DNA from: Carnobacterium_A antarcticum | GTDB lineage: Bacteria > Bacillota > Bacilli > Lactobacillales > Carnobacteriaceae | Length of the DNA: 10,258 nucleotides | Assembly: GCF_042658365.1 (NCBI RefSeq) | Contig: NZ_JBHSQC010000014.1 | Strand: one strand, 5' to 3' | Shown: piece after piece, positions 5,655-10,093 of the stretch | Layout: each line of letters begins with the position of its first letter | Numbering within the stretch: position 1 is the first letter of the stretch | The notes under the pieces: model-generated | Seen by the model: the letters and a program-made list of their open reading frames with translations, nothing else | Databases searched by the model: none | Told to the model about the DNA's origin: nothing | Program-made: the position numbers and the translations under genes

Positions 5655-5687
5655 TTTAAAACCCCTGTAGAAAACCAGAGGTTTTAA
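5655..5687 (+). terminator. Terminator-like hairpin after the 63-aa gene
   Basis: TTTAAAACC-CCTG pairs with CAG-GGTTTTAAA around a short A-rich loop. No long T-run follows, so efficiency is uncertain. It abuts the MobQ nic region. Confidence 0.55.
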
Positions 5688-5785
5688 AGGGCGCACTTAT
5701 ACACCATACACGCGTAAAGGCGTGTATGGTGTCGTGGCTCATTGCAAAGTTTTGCAATGAGGTGTGAAATTTTCTATCGAAAATT
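5687..5785 (-). other. oriT: MobQ-type origin of transfer (oriT)
   Basis: On the minus strand the sequence reads ATAAGTGCGCCCTTT (5700-5686), the TAA(A/G)TGCGCCCT nic signature of MobQ relaxases (RSF1010, pSK41/pGO1, pIP501 types). Directly upstream on that strand is a perfect 13-bp hairpin, arms 5720-5732 and 5701-5713, as in those origins. Two more hairpins follow outward: CTCATTGCAAA/TTTGCAATGAG (5738-5761) and AATTTTC/GAAAATT (5768-5785). No relaxase gene is present, so transfer would depend on a helper supplying it in trans. Confidence 0.8.
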
Positions 5786-5818
5786 AAGAATTCACTTCGT
5801 TCATGCTGAGGGAATAAA

Positions 5819-6181
5819 CTAGTTATTGATTACATTTTTTAATATCCAAGTAGCATATTTTTGTCTACTTTCAGGCGTTAAAACCCAAGGATAATTAATT
5901 TCATAAATTTGTACATCTGTTTCTAAATACAAGGGAAACTTTCCCTCAGAAAAAACTAAAACAGGTTCAGGAAATTGGTTTTTTCGAACAATATTATGAA
6001 CACTCTGTCTATTTTCCATGTTCCATCTTTTTCTTAAATCGCCATGAGATAATAATTTAGGAATAACCTCTTTTTCTTCTTCAGCTCTCTTTTTTAATTC
6101 AGAGATAAAAGAGCTTTTAACAGGATTTTCTTGCCAGTCCTGAAATAATTCGTAATCATATTTTTCGAAATCTAATGCCAT
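5819..6181 (-). CDS. AlpA/Xis-like DNA-binding protein
   Basis: A 120-aa acidic-basic protein. The central part (about 45-95) resembles an AlpA-type winged HTH: LLSHGDLRKRWNM, then SVHNIVRKNQFPEPVLVFSE, and a FPLYLETDVQIYE ending. The FP-P after the recognition helix and the D-V near the end are typical of that fold. AlpA-like proteins act as excisionases or regulators of integrase genes. I chose ATG 6181, six bases after GAGGTG; a GTG three codons earlier overlaps that site. It is oriented opposite to the next rightward gene and sits between the MobQ oriT and site S2. A role as directionality factor for the plasmid recombinase is attractive but unproven. A short overlapping upstream frame may couple its translation. 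Confidence 0.6.
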   Translation of the reverse strand: MALDFEKYDYELFQDWQENPVKSSFISELKKRAEEEKEVIPKLLSHGDLRKRWNMENRQSVHNIVRKNQFPEPVLVFSEGKFPLYLETDVQIYEINYPWVLTPESRQKYATWILKNVINN

Positions 6182-6212
6182 GATAGTCACCTCTACTAAA
6201 ATTATGGTGCAT
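6156..6212 (-). CDS. Possible 18-codon leader peptide overlapping the AlpA-like gene
   Basis: ATG at 6212 lies 7 bases after a perfect AGGAGG (6225-6220), a better ribosome site than that of the main gene. The frame (MHHNFSRGDYHGIRFRKI) runs through the AlpA-like gene's ribosome site and start and stops at 6156, 26 bases inside it. This would suit translational coupling, but chance is possible for so short a frame. Confidence 0.3.
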   Translation of the reverse strand: MHHNFSRGDYHGIRFRKI

Positions 6213-6315
6213 TTATGTACCTCCTAGATTGAGATATAGAATGATTTTTTGTGAAAAGCTTTAATGAATATTTGTAACCGACAGCATAAACTTAAGCAGC
6301 TCAATGCCTGGCAAC

Positions 6316-6345
6316 TGTCTATTTAGGGTAGGCTTAAAATAGACA
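6316..6345. promoter_or_regulatory. Inverted repeat between divergent genes
   Basis: TGTCTATTT (6316-6324) and AAATAGACA (6337-6345) are perfect inverted repeats in the divergent gap between the AlpA-like gene and the 133-aa gene. A DNA-binding protein, possibly the AlpA-like one, could control both directions from here. Confidence 0.4.
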
Positions 6346-6404
6346 ATATAATTCATTTGATTAATGATATCATTGAAAAGTAGAAAAATATAAAGAGGTG
6401 TAAA

Positions 6405-6806
6405 ATGCAAAAGACTAGGAATAAAAAATTACTTCTAACAAAAATTCTTTATGGATTATTTGTATTATCAACTCTAGTAATTATTTTTATCATATACAGA
6501 GATGTAGAGAATGGTATTTCTTATAATTTTTTATTAGGATACTTATTTTTTACACTTTTCATGCTCATATATATTCCTGTTATAACAATTATGAATGCTA
6601 GGAGTTTTAAGTGGACTAAAATAAAGATAAGCCTAGTTAAATTTATTAGCATACTTTTTTTACTTACTGCTATAACTTATAGTTTTGACTACTTAGTTCG
6701 ACCAACTCAAATAGATTTTTCAAGAAATTTTTCTACAAGTTTAGGTCTATCATTTAGTATAGCTTTCTTTGATATTATATTTTCAAAAGAAAAAAACAGG
6801 AGATAA
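6405..6806 (+). CDS. Four-helix membrane protein, unknown function
   Basis: A 133-aa protein with a basic N-terminus (MQKTRNKK) and hydrophobic segments at about 10-30, 42-62, 75-95 and 108-126, ending in KEKNRR. ATG at 6405 follows AGAGGTG, a good ribosome site. Very A+T-rich and Ile/Phe-rich. It is the last gene before site S2. I recognise no transporter or immunity motif. Confidence 0.65.
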   Translation: MQKTRNKKLLLTKILYGLFVLSTLVIIFIIYRDVENGISYNFLLGYLFFTLFMLIYIPVITIMNARSFKWTKIKISLVKFISILFLLTAITYSFDYLVRPTQIDFSRNFSTSLGLSFSIAFFDIIFSKEKNRR

Positions 6807-6824
6807 ATTTATTTTTAAGTATCT

Positions 6825-6852
6825 ATACATGAAATTGTATAGAATAATGTAT
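6825..6852 (+). other. Dif-like recombination site S2
   Basis: Left arm ATACATGAAAT (identical to S1), spacer TGTATA, right arm GAATAATGTAT. It starts 18 bases after the stop codon of the 133-aa gene and 69 bp before site S5. Confidence 0.7.
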
Positions 6853-6868
6853 CTTTAAATTGAGACCA

Positions 6869-6916
6869 CAAATACACTTGCAAGTACACTTATATGTGCA
6901 CTTGCAAGTGTATTTG
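6869..6916. repeat. 48-bp palindrome filling the S2-S5 segment
   Basis: Near-perfect palindrome from C6869 to G6916, containing two self-complementary ACTTGCAAGT units. Closely related in sequence to the palindrome at 8319-8364. It lies 5 bases before site S5, the same arrangement as at S3. It could be a bidirectional transcription stop or a structural part of the recombination unit. Confidence 0.75.
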
Positions 6917-6921
6917 CTTCA

Positions 6922-6949
6922 ATATATAAAATTTAGTGAAATCATGTAT
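6922..6949 (+). other. Dif-like recombination site S5
   Basis: Left arm ATATATAAAAT, spacer TTAGTG, right arm AAATCATGTAT. The left arm is the most diverged of the five sites, but spacing, orientation and right arm fit. Its right arm is the exact reverse complement of the half-site at the recombinase promoter (211-221). Confidence 0.62.
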
Positions 6950-7002
6950 GGCACTCAATTAAAGTTTCAATTATTTTAATAAAGGTTAAAGTTTTATTCT
7001 AA

Positions 7003-7293
7003 TTATTTTATCCGATTTTCAGCGATCTTATAGACGGCTTCATTATCTCTTTTTCCAATAACGACCACTTGAATGACTTCAACTTTACCTTTTACTTCTC
7101 TAAAAATGACACGAAGCCCCATTTTCTTGTTTTTCAACTTATTGCATTGTGCTAAGGCGCCATGTAACGGCTGACCAGCGCCCATACCACGTAATTTAAT
7201 GCGATTAAGGGCTTTATCAACAAAAACTTTTTGGCTGCCGTCAAGCTTGTCGTAATCTTCTCTTGAGTATTCTGTCCATTCTATTTGGTGCAA
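7003..7293 (-). CDS. RelE/ParE-superfamily toxin
   Basis: A 96-aa toxin of a type II pair, probably an mRNA interferase. The compact fold is suggested by IEWTEYSREDYDKLDGSQKVFVDKALNRI (two helices), then a beta-rich half, GLRVIFREVKGKVEVIQVVVIGKRDNEAVY, and a short C-terminal helix. Arg/Lys residues in the second half (LRVIFR, GKRDNE) are where RelE-like enzymes hold catalytic residues. It starts with TTG at 7293, three bases after the antitoxin stop codon, with GGTGGGAG inside the antitoxin's last codons. The weak start would keep toxin below antitoxin. It stabilises the plasmid by post-segregational killing (family knowledge). Confidence 0.88.
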   Translation of the reverse strand: MHQIEWTEYSREDYDKLDGSQKVFVDKALNRIKLRGMGAGQPLHGALAQCNKLKNKKMGLRVIFREVKGKVEVIQVVVIGKRDNEAVYKIAENRIK

Positions 7294-7296
7294 ACT

Positions 7297-7617
7297 TTAC
7301 TCCCACCCATCATCTTCGTCGATAGTAGGTCGTTCGTTTGCGATTTCTCCACGTACTTCACTATCAGAAAAAGTAGCGACTTTTTCGTTCAGCAGCCTTT
7401 TTTCAGCGATTAAATCAGCAATTTGATCATATAATCCATCGACTTCTTTATTGAGTGATTCGTATTGATTTTGTGTCAACATGACTCCAGCTACTTTTTC
7501 TCGATTAAAGACATAGACCCCAGCAGCTTCTTTATCTGCTCTTTGAAAGATCTCCATAGGAGATCGTTTTACTTCGGAAATAGAAGATGTTGGAATATCT
7601 AATATTTTCATGGCCAT
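7297..7617 (-). CDS. Phd/YefM-family antitoxin
   Basis: A 106-aa antitoxin, first gene of the toxin-antitoxin operon. The N-terminal Phd/YefM DNA-binding domain is clear: SSISEVKRSPMEIFQRADKEAAGVYVFNREKVAGVMLTQNQYESL. A coiled, acidic C-terminus (DQIADLIAEKRLLNEK, then ERPTIDEDDGWE) should bind and neutralise the toxin. ATG 7617 follows AAGGAGAGG by 6 bases. The promoter region carries repeated AAAAGTCTTTT units, a probable operator for this protein and its complex with the toxin. Confidence 0.9.
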   Translation of the reverse strand: MAMKILDIPTSSISEVKRSPMEIFQRADKEAAGVYVFNREKVAGVMLTQNQYESLNKEVDGLYDQIADLIAEKRLLNEKVATFSDSEVRGEIANERPTIDEDDGWE

Positions 7618-7643
7618 ATAAATCCTCTCCTTTATCTAAAATC

Positions 7644-7679
7644 AGTATAAACCTTTTAAAAGACTTTTAAAAGACTTTT
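7644..7679 (-). promoter_or_regulatory. Promoter and operator of the toxin-antitoxin operon
   Basis: Minus strand: -10 TATACT (7649-7644), preceded by two overlapping AAAAGTCTTTT units (7653-7679). The repeated units overlap the -35 region, as in conditional cooperativity operators of Phd/YefM pairs. The -35 itself is weak. Confidence 0.55.
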
Positions 7680-7876
7680 GTTTCTGTTGCTAAGTTTAAC
7701 AGGTGTAAAAAAATTGATCCCTTATGTATAACGGAAGTTAAGTTTATTTGTTTCGATATAAAATCCTTTAGAATGACGAGGGAGAAAAAACGATGTAACT
7801 AGTTGATTGTACTAATACTGGTTATATTTCATAATGAATGATATAAATGGTACGATTTTTCTATTTGTAAAAGAAC
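7680..7876. other. Intergenic stretch with a possible dead small gene
   Basis: No intact gene. A frame beginning ATG at 7773 (MTREKKRCN) is stopped by TAG at 7800 and then continues as a hydrophobic run, LIVLILVIFHNE, to TGA at 7839. This might be the relic of a one-helix membrane peptide, but the evidence is thin. Otherwise I see nothing. Confidence 0.25.
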
Positions 7877-7917
7877 TTTGACAGACAATAGAAAATGGAG
7901 TAGCTATTGTTTGTAGT
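7877..7917 (+). promoter_or_regulatory. Promoter and operator of XRE regulator 2
   Basis: A perfect -35 TTGACA (7877-7882) is followed after 17 bases by TAGCTA. ACAATAG and CTATTGT form an inverted repeat that spans the promoter core and covers the -10, a natural position for autorepression by the downstream HTH protein. Confidence 0.55.
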
Positions 7918-7931
7918 AAGGAGGTATTCCT

Positions 7932-8312
7932 ATGAAATTTCATGAATCTATTAAAGAAAAGAGAAAAAAATTAAACCTTACACAGGAAGAAGTAGCAGAA
8001 AAATTGTTTGTTTCAAGACAAACAATTTCTAACTGGGAAAACGGAAAAACACTTCCCGATATAGAAAGTTTAATCTCTATTAGCGAATTGTATGAAATTT
8101 CATTAGATGAACTTATAAAAGGAGATAAGAAAATGCAAAGAAAAATAAAAATCAAACATAATTACGAAGATGAAATTATGATTTTGGGTATGGGAATCGT
8201 TATTCTAGGATCATTATTTTTTGATTTAAATATATTTGTTACTATGATTGGCTTGGGTTTAGTTTTAACTAGTGAAGAATTAGCAAAATATATAGATACT
8301 TTTTTAAATTAA
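7932..8312 (+). CDS. Membrane-anchored XRE-family regulator 2
   Basis: A 126-aa protein, paralogue of the one at 966-1382. Residues 5-60 carry the same helix-turn-helix, with LTQEEVAEK and an identical SRQTISNWENG recognition region, followed by LDELIKGD. The C-terminal part is unrelated in detail, with a basic linker KMQRKIKIK and one or two hydrophobic segments (IMILGMGIVILGSLFF and IFVTMIGLGLVL). AAGGAGG lies 7 bases before the ATG. It is the last gene of the S5-S3 segment, beside the toxin-antitoxin pair but on the opposite strand. A shared HTH with divergent membrane tails suggests different signals on one regulatory theme (inference). Confidence 0.85.
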   Translation: MKFHESIKEKRKKLNLTQEEVAEKLFVSRQTISNWENGKTLPDIESLISISELYEISLDELIKGDKKMQRKIKIKHNYEDEIMILGMGIVILGSLFFDLNIFVTMIGLGLVLTSEELAKYIDTFLN

Positions 8313-8318
8313 ACTCAA

Positions 8319-8364
8319 AAACACACTTGCAAGTACACGTATACGTGTACTTGCAAGTGTGTTT
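8319..8364. terminator. 46-bp perfect palindrome, probable bidirectional terminator
   Basis: All 23 base pairs match, centred on GTA|TAC at 8341/8342, with ACTTGCAAGT units in each arm. It begins 7 bases after the XRE 2 stop codon, so it may end that transcript, though no T-run follows. It lies 6 bases before site S3, mirroring the 6869-6916 palindrome before S5. Confidence 0.6.
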
Positions 8365-8370
8365 ACTTTA

Positions 8371-8398
8371 ATACATGAAATTGCTTAAAAACGTGTAT
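8371..8398 (+). other. Dif-like recombination site S3
   Basis: Left arm ATACATGAAAT (identical to S1 and S2), spacer TGCTTA, right arm AAAACGTGTAT. It separates the toxin-antitoxin/XRE segment from the oriT/cadmium segment. Confidence 0.72.
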
Positions 8399-8451
8399 AC
8401 AGAACCTTATTTCTTTGAAGTTTTCATTTGGTCTTTAACCGGTTTAACTTC

Positions 8452-8494
8452 CATGTAAAGTATAACCCACTATACTTTACGACGTAAAGTGTGG
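8452..8494 (-). other. oriT: MobV (pMV158-type) oriT / RSA site
   Basis: On the minus strand, ACTTTAC-GTC-GTAAAGT is followed by ATAGTGGG, then TTATACTTTACATGG. This is the pMV158/pUB110-family oriT (RSA), with the nic in TAGTG(T/G)G|TTA between 8466 and 8465 on the minus strand. Both inverted repeats of that origin are present. The mob/pre gene that normally follows on the same strand is missing; site S3 lies where it would begin. A MobV relaxase from another plasmid could act here. Confidence 0.85.
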
Positions 8495-8516
8495 TCTCTG
8501 CGAGGCTAAAAACCCT

Positions 8517-8611
8517 CTGTTCACTCTGTCCCTTTTTTCGCCTTTAGGCTGAAAAGGTTCTTCGTGAACAGGCCCGAAAAACGACGGAATAACCGTCTAC
8601 TTTTTTCGGGC
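8517..8611. other. Gene-free region with nested hairpins
   Basis: CTGTTCAC (8517-8524) pairs with GTGAACAG (8564-8571), enclosing CCTTTT...GCCT/AGGC...AAAAGG (8531-8557). A second compound hairpin follows, GCCCGAAAAA (8572-8581) with TTTTTCGGGC (8602-8611), enclosing GACGG/CCGTC. It could be a single-strand origin left from a rolling-circle mobilisable plasmid, given the adjacent RSA site, or a structured RNA. No protein frame fits. Confidence 0.5.
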
Positions 8612-8620
8612 AAAACAAAA

Positions 8621-8656
8621 AATCCCCCTTTGCCTTTTTGGCAGGGGGATTCTTTA
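8621..8656. terminator. Strong hairpin terminator
   Basis: AATCCCCC-TTTGCC (8621-8634) pairs with GGC-AGGGGGATT (8640-8651), with A-rich sequence before and T-rich sequence after, so it could work in both directions. The core CTTTGCCTTTTTGGCAG recurs in the terminator at 10051-10080. It isolates cadC from upstream transcription. Confidence 0.75.
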
Positions 8657-8748
8657 AATATAAAAAAAAGAATTCATTTTAATTAATAGACACTTGTAAA
8701 CGATAGCCTTTTTAATTGTTTATAATAGCGTATTGGAATTAAGGTAGA

Positions 8749-8800
8749 TTGACAAACGAGTGATCAAATAGATATACTTCATTCAAATAATCGTTTGAAT
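8749..8800 (+). promoter_or_regulatory. cad promoter and CadC operator
   Basis: -35 TTGACA (8749-8754), 18 bases, -10 TATACT (8773-8778). Directly downstream is ATTCAAA-taatcg-TTTGAAT (8781-8800), the same type of inverted repeat as the CadC operator of staphylococcal pI258. CadC bound there would block transcription until Cd(II) or a similar metal releases it. Confidence 0.85.
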
Positions 8801-8814
8801 GTGAGGTGAGATGA

Positions 8815-9177
8815 ATGGAAAAAGTTTGCCAAGTGACTATCGTACATAAAGAAAAAGTAAATGTAATAAAAAATAAATTAGATCAAAAAGATTTTTCAAA
8901 CTTACTTGTGTTAGGGAAATGTTTCAGCGATTCTTCTAGAATTAAAATTTTCTATGCTTTAGAAACCTATAAGGAAATGTGTGTATGTGATTTAGCAGAA
9001 ATACTTACTGCTAGTGTCGCTACAACGTCACACCATTTACGCTTTTTAAAAAAACATGGAATGGCAAAATCACGTCAAGATGGAAAAGTAGTTTATTACT
9101 CTTTAGCGAATGAAGACACTCTTTCCGCTATTCGTGTTTTTTTAAAGTTATCAGATAATCTATCTATGAAATCTTAG
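8815..9177 (+). CDS. cadC: ArsR/SmtB-family metal-sensing repressor CadC
   Basis: A 120-aa repressor of the cadmium operon. A winged helix occupies about 35-105, with the metal-site motif EMCVCDLAEI (two Cys) in the sensing helix and ATTSHHLRFLKKHG as recognition helix. An N-terminal Cys at residue 5 fits the third ligand of CadC. The second N-terminal Cys of pI258 CadC is not visible, so the metal site may differ slightly. ATG 8815 follows GAGGTG by 6 bases. The operator at 8781-8800 lies upstream. cadD begins 16 bases after the stop on the same strand. Confidence 0.93.
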   Translation: MEKVCQVTIVHKEKVNVIKNKLDQKDFSNLLVLGKCFSDSSRIKIFYALETYKEMCVCDLAEILTASVATTSHHLRFLKKHGMAKSRQDGKVVYYSLANEDTLSAIRVFLKLSDNLSMKS

Positions 9178-9193
9178 TTTGGAGGAAGTTATT

Positions 9194-9811
9194 TTGTTAC
9201 AAAGTATTTTTTCAGCTATCGCTGTTTACATTTCTACCAGCATTGATTATTTGTTTATCTTGCTAATTATCTTTTCTCAAAGTCACACACAAAAAGGTAT
9301 TCGTCACATTTTTTGGGGTCAATATCTTGGTACAGGCATTTTGGTAGCTGTAAGTTTGTTTGCTGCTTATGTGCTGAATTTTATTCCGCAAGATTGGATC
9401 ATTGGACTTCTTGGATTAATTCCAATTTATTTAGGTATCCGTGTCGCTGTGATAGGCGAAGAGGAGGAAGAAGAAGAGGAAGTCGTTGAAAAGCTAGAAT
9501 CTAGAGGAACCAGTCGGTTATTTTGGACGGTCGCCTTAATAACCATTGCGTCAGGTGGCGATAATTTAGGTATTTATATTCCCTACTTTACTTCGTTAGC
9601 TGTTTCAGAAATTGTTATTACTTTAATCGTATTTGCTATCTCTGTTGCGGTTCTTTGCTATGTCAGTTATAAATTAGCCAAAATTTCCTTTGTTTCCGAA
9701 ACGTTAGAAAAATATGAACGAATCATTGTTCCTATCGTGTTTATTGGTTTAGGAATTTATATATTATTCGAAAATGGTACGATTCAAACTTTATTAAGTT
9801 TATTTAATTAA
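9194..9811 (+). CDS. cadD: Cadmium resistance transporter CadD
   Basis: A 205-aa membrane protein of the CadD family, thought to export or exclude Cd(II). About five or six membrane segments are visible, starting with IFSAIAVYISTSIDYLFILLIIF. Family landmarks include GQYLG, LGLIPIYLGI, IASGGDNLGIYIPYF and a C-terminal FIGLGIYILFENGTIQTL. The central cytoplasmic loop has eight Glu in a row (89-96), more acidic than I expect for this family and a possible metal-binding or low-complexity expansion. I chose TTG 9194, eight bases after GGAGG (9181-9185); the in-frame TTG at 9179 lies before that ribosome site. It is co-transcribed with cadC. Confidence 0.92.
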   Translation: MLQSIFSAIAVYISTSIDYLFILLIIFSQSHTQKGIRHIFWGQYLGTGILVAVSLFAAYVLNFIPQDWIIGLLGLIPIYLGIRVAVIGEEEEEEEEVVEKLESRGTSRLFWTVALITIASGGDNLGIYIPYFTSLAVSEIVITLIVFAISVAVLCYVSYKLAKISFVSETLEKYERIIVPIVFIGLGIYILFENGTIQTLLSLFN

Positions 9812-9823
9812 TAAATAATTTGA

Positions 9824-9881
9824 CTGTTAGTACAAAAAAAAGACAGCGATTAAAACTCGTTGTCTTTTTTTGTACTAACAG
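9824..9881. terminator. Long bidirectional terminator after cadD
   Basis: CTGTTAGTAC with eight A and GACA pairs with TGTC, seven T and GTACTAACAG, an almost perfect stem of over 20 bp. Tracts of A and T in the arms give T-runs on both strands. It closes the cad operon 13 bases after the stop codon. Confidence 0.9.
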
Positions 9882-9911
9882 ATTGGCGCATTATCCAAAT
9901 AGTATCATTTG

Positions 9912-9939
9912 ATACATAAAACTAGATAGAATCGTGTAT
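9912..9939 (+). other. Dif-like recombination site S4
   Basis: Left arm ATACATAAAAC, spacer TAGATA, right arm GAATCGTGTAT. Preceded and followed by G and C as in S1, giving GATACAT at one end and TGTATC at the other. It separates the cad segment from the zinc-ribbon segment. Confidence 0.72.
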
Positions 9940-9946
9940 CCTGAAA

Positions 9947-9970
9947 CTTGTTAAATCAAGGTTTTTTTTT
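9947..9970 (+). terminator. Short hairpin plus T-run after S4
   Basis: CTTG (9947-9950) pairs with CAAG (9957-9960), extended by AAA/TTT around a bulged G, and is followed by nine or more T. Placed relative to S4 as the 169-197 hairpin is to S1. The stem is short, so termination strength is uncertain. Confidence 0.4.
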
Positions 9971-10050
9971 CAGTGTATATTTATTACTTTATAATATAAA
10001 CACGCATAGATTTTGATATTGAGTCTATTTTTTCTAAAAGGAAATATAAA

Positions 10051-10083
10051 AATCTCTTTGCCTTTTTGGCAGAGAGATTTTTC
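10051..10083 (-). terminator. Terminator of the zinc-ribbon gene
   Basis: AATCTCTttGCC pairs with GGC-AGAGAGATT and is followed on the minus strand by T-rich sequence, 11 bases after the stop codon of the leftward zinc-ribbon gene. The core is shared with the 8621-8656 terminator. Confidence 0.8.
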
Positions 10084-10093
10084 AAATAGTAAT

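Noticed and set aside
7777..7800. Start-stop minigene (ATGTAA after GAGGGAG)
   Set aside because: The ribosome-site spacing is loose and nothing downstream depends on it; more likely chance in A+T-rich sequence.
7940..8155. 71-codon leftward frame inside XRE regulator 2
   Set aside because: Antisense shadow of a gene with a clear HTH domain.
8517..8611. Region as a metal riboswitch for cadC
   Set aside because: It lies upstream of a terminator and of the cad promoter at 8749, so it is not in the cadC leader.
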